From NCBI GenBank assembly GCA_018401745.1, contig JAGYJY010000005.1, positions 62,001 to 126,000 on the forward strand: a stretch of 64,000 nucleotides of DNA. Reading direction: 5' to 3'. Shown one piece after another: positions 18,340-28,911 of the stretch; the first letter of the stretch is position 1, and every line of letters starts with the position of its first letter. Below the pieces are notes generated by a model, which was not told the origin of the DNA, searched no databases, and saw only the letters and a program-made list of their open reading frames with translations. The stretch comes from Pirellulales bacterium (GTDB lineage: Bacteria; Planctomycetota; Planctomycetia; Pirellulales; UBA1268). The position numbers and the translations under genes are program-made.

Positions 18340-20304
18340 TCAGAGCCGCTTGAGATCCCGGCGAGGCTTGGGCGGGGCGAGCATCTGACGCTGTTCGTCG
18401 GGCCGCTGAGGATTGTTGTTGCCGTTGCCGGCTCCCGGCGGCGGATCGTTCACGCCGGTGTGCAACTCCCGCCAGACATAGCCCAGCGGCATGCGAAGCT
18501 CATCCTCGGCGACAAGCGCCCAGGGCGTGCCGGGGTGCTCATCGACAACCCGCTGCAGAACGACCAACGCCTCGGTCGCGAGCTTTTGCAGCTGTGAGCC
18601 GACCTGCGTGATGTCTTCGTCAGGGACGAGTTCCCAGGTGTCACTGTCTTCACGCTGGAAGTTCATGCCCCCCTTGGCCTGGGCCAGCATGCGGTTGTAG
18701 GCCTCGGTGCGAACCTTCATCGCCATCACCCGGCCCAGCGCGAGGTCGTAGCCTGCCTGCCACCGCTTTTCGGCCAGCTTCTCGCGATCCTTCAGCCCTT
18801 CCAGAAGCGTGCCGTAAACGGCGTCGATCTTCGGCTCAATCTTGGCTGCCACCTTCTGGGCATCGCCGAGAAGTCGCACGAGCTCGCCGTCATTGCGGCG
18901 AGGAAACTGCATCAGCGGCTCCTCCATCGGCGACAGTTCCGTCCCCCGGGCCGCCAACACGAGCGATCGGATGGCGGCATTTCCAGCAATCCGCCGATCG
19001 AGTTCGTTGATGGGAAGGTAGGCAGGCGCATACGCCCGCATCACGTCGCTGTCGAAGAAATACCGCAGGTTGGCAGACATGGCCGCCGTCTCACGGTCGC
19101 TCAGCCGGCCCTTGTGCTCGCGATTGGCATGCACACAAAAGAAGATGCCGCTGGTTTCGCTACAGAGCCGCGAGAGGGCATACGGGCCGAAGCCTGAATC
19201 GACGGACTCGTCGGCGTAGCGACCGGAACGGATACGGACCACCTCCGGATAGAAGCTCTCGGGCCCCTGCTCGATCTGGGCCCACTGAGGCTCCTGAAAA
19301 TACTCTGGGTCTGGATCAACAAACTTGAACCGAACCTCCCGCATGCCAAACGGGGCAGGAACGCCGACGACATGCACCGGAATCCCGAGCGTTCGGCAGA
19401 CGTGCACCGCCTCATCCACCCGCTGCTGGTCGTTGCCCACCTCATCGGTGAAGACGATCAGCATCACGTTTTTTTGCGGACGACCGGTGCGAAACACCCG
19501 GCTGCGATTGGCCGCTTCAATCACCGCCGTGAAGGTCAACTCCGCCCCCGACTCATCGATCGGGATCGAACGGATCGCCTCGACAACATCTTCTGCCTGG
19601 CCCGTCGGCGAGTCGGTGAAGAGCGTCACCCTCTCACCAAAGCCAATCACCATATTTGTCAACGCAGGCTTCTTCGTCGACTGCCGCGTGGCGCCGAGTT
19701 CTTCAAAGACCGTCTGCAGCCGCCCGGCAATCTCCCGCCGTTGCGACTCAAGACTGAGTGACTGATCAAACAGCCAGCAGACAAGCGTGGGCCGCTGATC
19801 GAGTTTGCTGCGAATCTCACCGGTGAGCCTGTCCACCGCGCCGGCGGCCCCCGTCACGCCAACCCCAACCTGCCCCGGCACGACAATCGACATGTCGAGC
19901 TCAGCAGCCGTGGGGATCACCTCGAGCGGCTCAAAGGCGGTGTCGCTCGTCAGGTCGGGCAACGGCTCAACCGGCACACTCGGCAGCTCGGAGACCGTTG
20001 CCGCAAGCGACTGAGCCACCCCCTCTCCTGCGTCACTGACGGCACCAGCATCGGGCGTGGGCTGATCCGACACCACGATCTCGGCAGGCGGGATGTAGGG
20101 ATCTTCCTCGACCTGCGGCGTGGGATCGATCACCGTCACCCGGCGGTCGTTGCTGCCGGGAGGGTCGAGCACCAGGCTGGCGAGCGTCAGCAGCACAGCC
20201 ACGTGCACGATCAGGCTGACGGCCCACGCAGGCACCCCAGCCCGGTCGACGGCATACTCGACGCTCGCTTCTTCGGGCTGGTTTTCGGGACTGTGATCCG
20301 CCAC
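18340..20304 (-). CDS. membrane-anchored von Willebrand factor A domain protein
   Basis: 654 residues. A single helix near residues 28-46 ('AWAVSLIVHVAVLLTLASL') is followed by a Pro/acidic periplasmic linker, reminiscent of TonB-type anchors. A von Willebrand A domain then begins at about residue 152. The metal-binding MIDAS motif is intact: 'LFDQSLSLE' gives DxSxS, and later positions include 'GAELTFTAV' and 'VFTDEVGND'. The C-terminal third is helical, with 'EKRWQAGYDLALGRVMAMKV', and ends in a Pro/Asn-rich tail. Planctomycete genomes carry many such proteins; role and ligand are unknown. It is divergent from the hydrolase gene. A 'tatact' on the minus strand (20356-20361) could be its -10 but lacks a good -35. 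Confidence 0.8.
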   Translation of the reverse strand: MADHSPENQPEEASVEYAVDRAGVPAWAVSLIVHVAVLLTLASLVLDPPGSNDRRVTVIDPTPQVEEDPYIPPAEIVVSDQPTPDAGAVSDAGEGVAQSLAATVSELPSVPVEPLPDLTSDTAFEPLEVIPTAAELDMSIVVPGQVGVGVTGAAGAVDRLTGEIRSKLDQRPTLVCWLFDQSLSLESQRREIAGRLQTVFEELGATRQSTKKPALTNMVIGFGERVTLFTDSPTGQAEDVVEAIRSIPIDESGAELTFTAVIEAANRSRVFRTGRPQKNVMLIVFTDEVGNDQQRVDEAVHVCRTLGIPVHVVGVPAPFGMREVRFKFVDPDPEYFQEPQWAQIEQGPESFYPEVVRIRSGRYADESVDSGFGPYALSRLCSETSGIFFCVHANREHKGRLSDRETAAMSANLRYFFDSDVMRAYAPAYLPINELDRRIAGNAAIRSLVLAARGTELSPMEEPLMQFPRRNDGELVRLLGDAQKVAAKIEPKIDAVYGTLLEGLKDREKLAEKRWQAGYDLALGRVMAMKVRTEAYNRMLAQAKGGMNFQREDSDTWELVPDEDITQVGSQLQKLATEALVVLQRVVDEHPGTPWALVAEDELRMPLGYVWRELHTGVNDPPPGAGNGNNNPQRPDEQRQMLAPPKPRRDLKRL

Positions 20305-20513
20305 GCTTCTCGCTCCTCAGCCAACCTGCCCACATCGGCTTGGCCTTCATCAGCAAGTATACGAACAAAAACCGCACGCCGCGGCCTGTTCCGCCGACGT
20401 TCAGCAGTCTCCGCCGCAGCTGCTCGCTGCCATGGCAGCCTTCTCTGGCAGGCCCCCTTCCCTTCTCGATACACTTCACTGTGTCAGTTTTTCCGGCGGA
20501 GGACAGCGATCCG

Positions 20514-21529
20514 ATGACGTCTATTTCGACACGTCAGTTCCGACACTTTTGCTCCATTCCCCTGCGACGACGCTCCCGCCGATGCTGGCAGGCTGCCATG
20601 GTGGTGGCCAGTTGGCCTCTGCTGCCTGGGGCAGACCGGCTACGGGCAGGCCCCTGAGGCAACTGGGCCCCTGCAGGACTCGGCCCGCACCAGTGATGGC
20701 GTGGATCTCGCCATCTGGTACTACCCCTCAGCGACGGATGAGGCCCTCGCGACCGTCATCCTCGTGCACGACCTGGCGGGCTCGCATGCGACGCTTGAGC
20801 CCCTGGCGATTGGCCTGCAGGCGGCCGGTTTGAGCGTCGTGGCTCCCGATCTCCGCGGACACGGCGACAGCACCACGCGTGAATGGCCTGGCGGACGCAC
20901 CGACACGCTGAAGGCCGATCGGCTGCTGAAAGCCGATCTCGAAGCCGTCGCGGTCTCGCAGGGAGGGCGGGTTCGCGAGCAGGCCAGGCTCCGCGGAGAC
21001 GTCGAAACGGTCTACGCCTGGATCCGTCGCACCGCGAAATCCGACAAGCGACTCGACGCCACGCGGCTGTGCGTGGTGGGATCGGGCCTCGGCGGCACCC
21101 TCGCCAGCCTCTGGACGGCGGCCGACGCGGCCTGGCCACCGCTCGCCTCGGGCCCCCAGGGAGGCAACGTGCGGGCTCTCTGCCTGATCAGCCCCGTGTT
21201 TTCCCTCAAGGGGGCAACGATCGGCCCCGCCCTCCAAACGCCCGCCATCTCGCGGGAGCTCCCGCTGGTGATTCTCGCGGGCAGAGCGAGACCGCGACGC
21301 GTCGCGGGTGTTCGGGCAGCTCAAACGCGGCCGCCCAGACAGCTGGTTTGAGCAGAAACTGGACGGCTCACCCGAGCAGGCCGAGGGGGTGGAGGATCCG
21401 GCCACCGACGCCTCGCTCTTCCTGCTGAGCTACCGCACCAGCGAGAAGGCGGATGCGCTTGCGACGGCTGGCGCAAACATCTTCGTGCCGCTGCTCGTCG
21501 ACTTCTTCACCCGGCAAATCGCTCGCTGA
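20514..21529 (+). CDS. exported alpha/beta-hydrolase-like protein (two frameshifts)
   Basis: The ATG at 20514 follows 'ggcggaggac' and encodes a basic, hydrophobic leader ('WQAAMVVASWPLLPG'). The frame then shifts (one extra base at the G run 20628-20631) into 'QTGYGQAPEATGPLQD'. The core is clear: 'VILVHDLAGSHATLEPLA' is the oxyanion region and 'VVAPDLRGHGDST' the next strand. The nucleophile elbow reads 'CVVGSGLGGTLAS', where the expected Ser of GxSxGG is Gly. A second extra base near 21279-21281 moves the frame to 'VFGQLKRGRPDSWFEQKL' through to 'FFTRQIAR'. Total about 338 residues. Family membership is firm; activity is doubtful because the nucleophile is missing. It abuts the LysM gene tail to tail. 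Confidence 0.65.
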
Positions 21530-22279
21530 TCACTTGTTTGCCGGCTCGATCCAGCCACCGGGGCGATAGAGCTGCTGCTGCGATCCGGATGCTGGCGGAA
21601 GCGCGAGGACGACGCCGATCGGCAGGACATCCGCCGCGGGCAGTCGGTCTCGATTGGCTTCGTAAATCAGGCGAGCTGCCGCTGGATGGCCGTAGAAGCG
21701 GGTTGCGATCGACGTCAGGTCGTCGCCGTCACAGACCACGTACAGCGACGCTTCGGCCGCACCGGCCGGCATATGACGCTCGCTGACCGCCGCCGGACCG
21801 TTTGTTGGCACCCTGCCCGGCTGAAGCGAAGCGAGTGACGCGGGTGCCTGAGGCTGCCGCCAGGTCGAGCCACCGACCAGAGGAGGCGGCGACTGGGCAT
21901 CGAGCAGCGGAGGTGGCGGGAGGTCGAGGGCCGAGTGGTAGTCCGACTCAAGCGGTGGGGCACGCTCAGCCAGCTCGGCAGGCACGGCCGGCAATGGCAT
22001 CGCGGGCTCGGGTACTGTCGCGGTTGCGAGCGCTGCTGCCAGGTCTTCGGCCATGGCTGCATCCTGCTCCTCGGCAACCCCGTCGCTCGGCAGAGAAACC
22101 GCTGAATCCGGAATCAATCGCGACGAACGCAGCGCCGCCATGCTCGGCTTCTCATCAGAAGGAGCGATCGGAGCAGACCCGACAGTGTCCTTGCCAGGCC
22201 CGCCCACAAAGGCGACCGCCAGCCAGACACCGCCGACCACCATCACCACCGAAGCTGCCAGGCGAACAAACCGCACCAT
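21530..22279 (-). CDS. LysM-domain membrane-anchored protein
   Basis: About 249 residues. An N-terminal helix ('LAASVVMVVGGVWLAVAFVGG') anchors the protein. A long Pro/Ala-rich linker follows, then one C-terminal LysM domain: 'LYVVCDGDDLTSIATRFYG' plus 'LIYEANRDRL' and 'LPIGVVLALP'. LysM domains bind peptidoglycan glycans, so the protein probably tethers the cytoplasmic membrane to the wall. The ATG at 22279 places the helix close to the N-terminus; an upstream in-frame start at 22354 is possible. It is separated from the upstream secDF end by about 170 bp. Confidence 0.75.
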   Translation of the reverse strand: MVRFVRLAASVVMVVGGVWLAVAFVGGPGKDTVGSAPIAPSDEKPSMAALRSSRLIPDSAVSLPSDGVAEEQDAAMAEDLAAALATATVPEPAMPLPAVPAELAERAPPLESDYHSALDLPPPPLLDAQSPPPLVGGSTWRQPQAPASLASLQPGRVPTNGPAAVSERHMPAGAAEASLYVVCDGDDLTSIATRFYGHPAAARLIYEANRDRLPAADVLPIGVVLALPPASGSQQQLYRPGGWIEPANK

Positions 22280-22453
22280 GGGGCCAGAAAACTCTCGCGG
22301 GAAACAGGGCCACGCTGCCGGCGGCCTCAACTGGACCCACCGGCACCATGACAACTATGCCCGCTGTTTCTGCAGCATGCAGGGAAACCTGTCCCTGCCC
22401 GACAACCGCAAGGCCGCTCAGAAGCCGTGCAATCCTCAAAACGTGAGGTGCTG

Positions 22454-25400
22454 TCAGCGGCCTCCCGCCACTCCGGCACCAGCCATCGCCACACTGCGGC
22501 TCTGGGCGGCGCGGCGCTGCATCAGCAGCACCAAGGGAGACGCGATGTAAATCGTGCTGAAGGTACCGCTGATGATGCCGATCAGCATGGTGAACGCAAA
22601 GGCATGGATGCCCTGGCCACCGAAGAGATAGAGAATCAGCGTCGCGATCAGCGATGTTCCTGACGTGAGGATCGTCCGGCTGAGGGTCTGATTGAGGGCC
22701 CGGTCGACAATCTCGGGGGTCACAAACGGGCTCTTGCCTCGAATCTCCCGCAGACGGTCGAAGATCACGATGGTGTCGTTGATCGAGAAGCCCACGATCG
22801 TCAGCAGTGCCGCGATCACGTCGAGGCTGATCTTGAAGTCGTCAACCAGCGCCCAGCCCAGGAACGGTGCCACGAACGTGCTCAACGCCAGACAGGACAC
22901 CGTCACCAGCACGTCGTGCCCCAGGGCAACCACGGCCGCGAGGCCAAAGGCAACGTCCTGAAACCGCAGCCAGACATAGAGCACGATGCAGATCAGGCTC
23001 GCCACAAGGGCATAGCCCGCCGTGACCTGGGTGTTGCCGGCCACCTTGCCACCGATGCGATTCGCGGAGAGATAGACGGGCGTCTCGGCCAGTTCCGCTG
23101 CCATTCGCTCAGCAACGCTGCGGGTGCCATCCACATCCAGCGAGGTCGTCAGCGTCCACTCCCGATACGGCTTCGCGCCGGACGCCACTGGCGCCAGAAC
23201 CAGGCTCGCCAGCATCAAGCTGATAGCCCGCGTCTAGAGCCCCTTGGGCAGCCAACGCCCGAGCCAGCACTTCCTCCAGGGCAGGTCGATTGATCCGCTG
23301 TGGGAAATCGAGCACGACCCGAGTGGCGAGGCCCGCCGGCGGTGCCACCTCCTGCTCCTTGTCTGCCTCAGCAGACGCATCACCACGCCAGCCTCGCCAG
23401 CCGCGTCAGCGTCCAGCGGGCTTGCGTCCAGCGGTGTCACCTCACCAAAGGCCATGGAGTAGGTGGCCAGCTTGCCAGGGAAGGCATCTCGCAGGGCGGT
23501 TTCGACGAGCTCCGCATCCTTCTCGGAGGTGTCGATCTTGTAGCGGGTGCCGCCAGCCGACTCGGTTGAGGTCATCGAACTGACCGCAACATCAGCCAGC
23601 GAGGCCACCGACTGCCGCACCTCCGCCACGTTGAGGCCTTCCCCCTCCTTGAACGCCAGTTGCACACTCGTGCCGCCAGTGAAATCGATGTCGAGCAGGC
23701 CCTGCCCGCGGTAAAACACCGCAGCTCCGCCGAGAAGCAGAAAGGTCACCGCCGCAGTGACGGCCGGACGCATGTAGGCCACAAACCCGATGTCCGTCTT
23801 CCCAAAGAGCCGCGACATCGAGAGCTTCGTCATCCAGCGATTCCGCTCGGCAAGATCGAAAACCACGCGTGAACAAAACACTGCGGTAAACAGATTGAGC
23901 GTCAGGCCCAGCACGAGCGTGACGGCAAACCCCTTCAGCTGATCAGTGCCAATCGCATAGAGCACGACACCGGTGATCAGCGTCGTCAGGTTGGAGTCGA
24001 CGATCGTGGAAAACGCCCTCTGAAAGCCGTTGCGAATCGCCATTCGCATCGCCGCCCCACGGTCCATCTCCTCCCGCATGCGTTCGTAGATCAACACGTT
24101 GGCGTCGACTGCCATACCAACCGAGAGCACCAAGCCGGCGAGACCGGCGAGTGTGAAGGCCGCTTTGATGCTGATCATCACGGCAACAACAAGCACCACG
24201 TTGAGCACCACGGCCAGGTCCGCCACAAGGCCCATGAAGCGGTAGTAGGCAAGCATGAACAGAAGCACCGCGACCAGCGCGAAAAGCATTGCCCTGCTGC
24301 CGGAGCGGATGGTGTCGGCCCCGAGCTGCGGGCTGATCTTCTGCTCGCTGACAGGCTGGCTGGAGAGGGCAGCCGGCAGACTGCCTGCGTTGAGCACGCC
24401 GACCAGGAAGTCCACGTCGGCCTGCTTAAAGCTGCCGGTGATCTGGCCGTCACCGGAAATCACCGTCTGAATCGTCGGTGCCGAGAGCAACACGTCGTCG
24501 AGCACGATGCCCAGACGGCTGGTAAGCCGGTTGGCCGGGTCGGGCAGGTTCTGGCCGGTGAGCGTGCCAAACAACGACGAACCGGCCGAGTTGAACGAGA
24601 AGTTGACACACGGCTGCAGATTCTGGTCATAGCTCGCCAAGGCCCGACTGAGGTAGCCGCCGGTCACGTTAAACCGATCGAGCACGACGAGCACCTCCAT
24701 GCGGCCGTCGGTCGCTGCCCGCGTGACTAGGCCGCTTTCCTCACCAGCGGCGATCTTCGAGGTGTCGAGTTCGACCCAACGGCCGATCTGGCGACCTTCC
24801 TCGGTCACCATCGTGCCGGGGGACCTGTTAGCCAGTTCAATCACGCGGCGATGCCTCGGATCGGAGACGTTGGCCGTGATCCGAAACTCCAGCACGCCAG
24901 CACTCGAGACGATCCGCTTGATCAGATCGACCTCCGCCTGATCGACATCCGGCACGATCACCTCGAGCTGATCCAGCCCATACTGCCGAATCGTGACCTC
25001 CTTCTGACCGCCCGGATTCACCCGGCGACTGACTGCCGCCACGAGTTTGTCCATATCGACAGGCTGAGCACCACCAGCCACGCTGTAGTTGAGCGTGACA
25101 GCCTCGGCCGTTTCCTCACGGCTCTCGAGCTCGACGCGTACGTCACCAAAGTCGACGGCATCCACCGCCGCAGTAAACCGCTCGACCGCCGAGGCATCTG
25201 CCGTCTCCAGCCGCACGGCAACCAGGCCCTCTGCCGTTCGAGATGCGACGCCCTTCAAGCCCTTCTTCTCGGTTGATCACGTCTTCGATCCGCCGGGCAG
25301 CATCGTCTGCCTGCTCGCTGACCCGCTTGGCTGCGTCGACTTCATAGACAAGGATCACGCCGCCCTTGAGGTCGATGCCCAGCCGCGGTGGCCAGCCCGA

Positions 25401-25631
25401 AGCCACGATCACGATCCCGCAGGTCAGCGCGGTCAGCACGACCGCCATCCGGCCCCACATGTCCTTCGCTCGCAGGCCGCCCGAGATCAGATAGGCCACA
25501 ACGCTTGGGCCAACGATGCAGGCAGCCGCAAGCAGCCACAGCACCCAGCCTTCGGTGTACCAGGCCTGCGGCTCAGCCACGGCCTGCCCAAGGATTCCCA
25601 CGCAGCCTCCGAGAAGATGGTTTGCTGCCAT
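22454..25631 (-). CDS. secDF: fused protein translocase subunit SecDF (three frameshifts)
   Basis: SecD and SecF use the proton motive force to pull proteins through SecYEG; here both halves form one chain of about 1,059 codons. SecD marks: 'GIDLKGGVILVYEVD' after the first helices and 'GMAVDANVLIYERMREEMD'. SecF marks: 'GLLDIDFTGGTSVQLA' and 'VGFSINDTIVIFDRLREIRG'. The coding sequence lies in four pieces joined by one extra base near 25262-25270, one missing base near 23378-23390 and one extra base near 23174-23186 ('EPGSGASG' joins 'AKPYREWTLTTS'). All domains are in order and complete, so sequence error is more likely than decay. ATG at 25631 is 3 nt after the yajC stop, so yajC-secDF is an operon. 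Confidence 0.85.
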
Positions 25632-25634
25632 CGG

Positions 25635-26036
25635 TCAACCGGCTCCTTCCGTTCCCTGCGATGCTCCAGAACTCGTGTCACTCAGCACGCGCAGCACGCT
25701 GCCGAGAGTCACGTCGAGCTTGATGTTGTTCGATTCGTCAACTTTGAGTGTCACGCGATCGCCCTCGCGATCGACCGACGCCACCGTCCCGTAGAGACCA
25801 CCAGCGGTGACCACCCGGTCGTTCCGCTTGAGGTTGTCTCGCAGTTTCTGCTGGGCCTGCTGTCGCTGCCGCTCAGGACGGTACAGCAGCATCCAGGCCA
25901 GAAACACAATCGCCACCAGCGGCAGATACTGCACCAGCAGGGCCACCGACTCAGGCGGCTGCCCTTCGGCAGCTTGAGCCAGCAGGGCCAGCCACGGCAG
26001 GAACGGTACAGTCACGGGATCGTGGTTTCCTGGCAT
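25635..26036 (-). CDS. yajC: preprotein translocase auxiliary subunit YajC
   Basis: Small inner-membrane partner of SecDF. One helix ('YLPLVAIVFLAWMLLYRPER') is followed by the cytoplasmic family signature: 'LKRNDRVVTAGGLYGTVASV' and 'RVTLKVDESNNIKLDVTLGSV'. About 133 residues from the ATG at 26036; other in-frame starts are possible because none has a strong ribosome site. It is followed after 3 nt by secDF and preceded by tgt, the conserved tgt-yajC-secDF order of many bacteria. Confidence 0.9.
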   Translation of the reverse strand: MPGNHDPVTVPFLPWLALLAQAAEGQPPESVALLVQYLPLVAIVFLAWMLLYRPERQRQQAQQKLRDNLKRNDRVVTAGGLYGTVASVDREGDRVTLKVDESNNIKLDVTLGSVLRVLSDTSSGASQGTEGAG

Positions 26037-26166
26037 CGGAGGGCTGTGAGACAACGCGGGGCCGTCGCACCCACAGGGGTGCAGACTCGTCCGCGATACG
26101 AGCAGGGATCATACGAACCGCCATCGGCAGTGGACAAGCCCGTGCTATTCCGGGCCGGTCCACAGT

Positions 26167-27389
26167 TCAGTCGGCGTCGCCGTCGATCCGCTCCCGCAGA
26201 TTCGCCGCCACCGCCTGAAAAGACCCGGAGAGGATCGCTGCCCGGAGCTGCCGCATCAGCCTCGCATACATGGTGAGATTGTGCAGCGACACCAGAACTG
26301 GGCCGAGCATCTCCCCCGCAATGAAGAGATGCCGCAGGTAGCTGCGGCTGTGGCGGCATGCCGGACAAGGACAGCCCTCCTCGATGGGCCGCAGGTCGTC
26401 CCGCAGCCGGGCGTGCCGCATTTTGAGCGTTCCGGCAAAGGTGAAGGCGAGGGCAGTGCGACCGCACCGCGTGGGCAGCACGCAATCGAACATGTCGATC
26501 CCGGCGGCCACACCATCGATCAGATCGATCGGTCGCCCCACGCCCATCAGGTATCGGGGACGATCTGCTGGCATGTGCGGCATGGTCGCGGCAAGGGTGG
26601 TCCGCATCGCCTCCGCTCCCTCCCCCACCGAGAGCCCTCCCACCGCGAATCCGTCAAACGGCATGCCGGCAAGGGCTTCGGCACTCGCTCGCCGCAGCTG
26701 CGGGTCGAGCCCCCCTGCACAATGCCGAAGAGGGCCTGCTCGGGCCGCGTGTGGACCGTCAAGCACCGCTCCGCCCAGGCAAGGGATCGCCGCATCGCCT
26801 CTTCCACGCGAGCCGGCTCAGCAGGCAGGCCAACCACGTCGTCGAGCTGCATGGCGATGTCGGCCCCAAGGCTCTGCTGAATCCGCATCGAGTCCTCGGG
26901 CGTCAGCCGGACCGCCGCCCCGTCGATGTGCGAGCGAAACGACGCCCCGGCATCCGTGATCTTCACCTGATCGGCCAGGCTGAAGATCTGAAACCCACCG
27001 GAATCCGTCAGCGTCGCTCCCGACCAGCCCATAAACGCCGCCAGCCCTCCAGCAGCCTGCACCACCTCTTCACCAGGCCGCAGATGGAGATGGTAGGTGT
27101 TGCCGAGCACGATGCCCGCGCCTGTTTCGGCCAGCCGCCCCACGTCGACGCCTTTGACCGAGGCGAGCGTCCCCACCGGCATGAAGAGGGGCGTTTTTAC
27201 GGTGCCGTGGGGCGTTGTCAGCCGGGCGGCCCGCGGCCCACCTGGGTCGGCGACCTCAACTGCAAACCCAAACCCCTTTCGCATCGGCCCGCGGGGCATT
27301 TTCGACGGCTCTGCGGAGGCCGCTCCCAGTTCAGAAAACACCGTCGCATTCACCTCTGGCCCGCTCAAAGCGAGTGGCTTGTGCTCCAT
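26167..27389 (-). CDS. tgt: queuine tRNA-ribosyltransferase (one frameshift)
   Basis: Exchanges guanine-34 of GUN-anticodon tRNAs for the queuosine precursor. Seen: '[15 protein letters not shown]', the active-site stretch '[13 protein letters not shown]', 'GGLSVGEG', the nucleophile region '[12 protein letters not shown]' and the zinc site 'CPCPAC' with 'LHNLTMY' downstream. The frame breaks after 'LFGIVQGG' and resumes as '[15 protein letters not shown]' at a run of six C on the plus strand (26710-26715); a seventh base restores the protein. Joined length is about 408 residues from the ATG at 27389. A later ATG at 27284 ('[13 protein letters not shown]') fits the family N-terminus better and may be the real start. 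Confidence 0.88.
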
Positions 27390-27495
27390 CCGCTGAAAAA
27401 AACCTGTCAAACATGCACTGGGGAAAGACCAGCCATCGCGGCCCAATCCCGCGGGCCGACACCACAACACAACCACCATGCCTGCATGAAAAACG

Positions 27496-28821
27496 TCAGC
27501 TGTCGGCCCCACGCGTGACCGGCTGCTTGCCGATCGCATGGTACGTAAAGCCCCGCGCCTTCATCTCAGAAGGCTCGTAGAGGTTGCGGCCGTCAAAGAT
27601 CACTGGCGACGCCATCGTCGCGGCAAGCGTGTCGAAATCGGGCCTGCGATAGTCGCCCCACTCCGTGACAATCGCCAGACAGTCCGCCCCCTTCGCAGCC
27701 TCGAGCGGACTGTCGGCATAGGAGAGGCTCTCGCCAAAGATGGCTCGCACGTTGCCGGTCGCCTCTGGATCGTGCACCCGCACCGTTGCTCCCGCAGCGA
27801 GCAGCTGGCTGATCAGGTCAAGAGCCGGGGCGTCGCGAACATCATCGGTGCGGGGCTTGAAGGCGAGCCCCCAGAGAGCCACGGTGCGGCCCTCTAGGCT
27901 CCCGCCGTAATGCGCGGCGATCTTCTGGCCGAGGATTTTCTTCTGGGCGAGATTCGTCTCATGCACCGCGGAGAGAATCCGCGAGGCCACGCCCTTGTCG
28001 CGAGCCATCGCCGCGAGGGCCTGCACATCCTTGGGAAAGCAGCTGCCGCCGTAGCCAACGCCGGGAAACAGAAAGGCGAAGCCAATGCGGCTGTCATGAC
28101 CGATGCCACGGCGGACATCGTCGATATCCGCCTCCATCCGCTCGCAGAGATTCGCCACCTCATTGATGAAGCTGATCTTCGTGGCGAGCAGGGCGTTGGC
28201 CACATACTTCGTCATCTCCGAGCTCTCTGGCGACATCACCAGAAAGGGGTTTTCGGTGCGGAGAAACGGCCGATAGAGGTCGTGGAGCACGCGGCCAACA
28301 GCCTCCTCGCGAACCCCCACCACCACTCGGTCGGGTTTCTGGAAGTCTTCGATGGCGGCGCCTTCCTTGAGAAACTCCGGGTTGCTCGCCACGCGACAGC
28401 TGCGTCCGAGCCGTTCCCGCAGCCGCCGCTCAATGCCCGCACAGGTGCCGACGGGCACGGTGCTCTTGGTGACCACGATCGCAGTCTCGGAGAGATGCTC
28501 TGCAATCGTGTCGACGACCTTCCAGAGGGCTGAGAGATCGGCCGAACCGTCCGACGACGGAGGCGTGCCCACCGCCAGAAAGATCACCTCGGCGTCGGCG
28601 ATCGCCTTGGCGGTGTCGGTGGTGAAGCGAAGCCTGCCGGCAGCCGTGTTGCGAACCACAAGCTCCTCGAGCCCCGGCTCATAAATCGGCACGTCACCAG
28701 CCTCGAGCCGGGCGACTTTGGCCGCATCGATATCGAGGCAGGTCACGGTGTTGCCGCTGTCGGCAAAACATGTCCCGCTGACGAGGCCCACATAGCCGGT
28801 GCCCACCACGCCGATCCGCAT
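27496..28821 (-). CDS. ugd: UDP-glucose 6-dehydrogenase
   Basis: Oxidises UDP-glucose to UDP-glucuronate with two NAD. The N-terminal Rossmann motif '[19 protein letters not shown]' is at residues 3-21. 'STVPVGT' and the catalytic-Cys block '[16 protein letters not shown]' (near residue 260) are intact, as is the C-terminal UDP-binding domain '[19 protein letters not shown]'. About 441 residues from the ATG at 28821, which has 'agaggagat' upstream. UDP-glucuronate feeds surface polysaccharides and lipid A-type amino sugars; the ArnT/ArnC-like genes at 31919-36605 are possible users, which is inference only. Confidence 0.95.
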   Translation of the reverse strand: MRIGVVGTGYVGLVSGTCFADSGNTVTCLDIDAAKVARLEAGDVPIYEPGLEELVVRNTAAGRLRFTTDTAKAIADAEVIFLAVGTPPSSDGSADLSALWKVVDTIAEHLSETAIVVTKSTVPVGTCAGIERRLRERLGRSCRVASNPEFLKEGAAIEDFQKPDRVVVGVREEAVGRVLHDLYRPFLRTENPFLVMSPESSEMTKYVANALLATKISFINEVANLCERMEADIDDVRRGIGHDSRIGFAFLFPGVGYGGSCFPKDVQALAAMARDKGVASRILSAVHETNLAQKKILGQKIAAHYGGSLEGRTVALWGLAFKPRTDDVRDAPALDLISQLLAAGATVRVHDPEATGNVRAIFGESLSYADSPLEAAKGADCLAIVTEWGDYRRPDFDTLAATMASPVIFDGRNLYEPSEMKARGFTYHAIGKQPVTRGADS

Positions 28822-28911
28822 CTGAATCTCCTCTTGAGCCCATCCAGAGCAAGCGGGTTCACGCCGGTTCGCGTCAGGGGCTTCCTGACCGCGTCGACGG
28901 CTCACGTGGGA

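Noticed and set aside
18123..25270. Programmed frameshifting at the GAAGAAG-type sites in the lipoprotein gene and secDF
   Set aside because: The other thirteen breaks share no slippery heptamer or downstream structure, and neither family is known to use recoding; base errors explain all of them.
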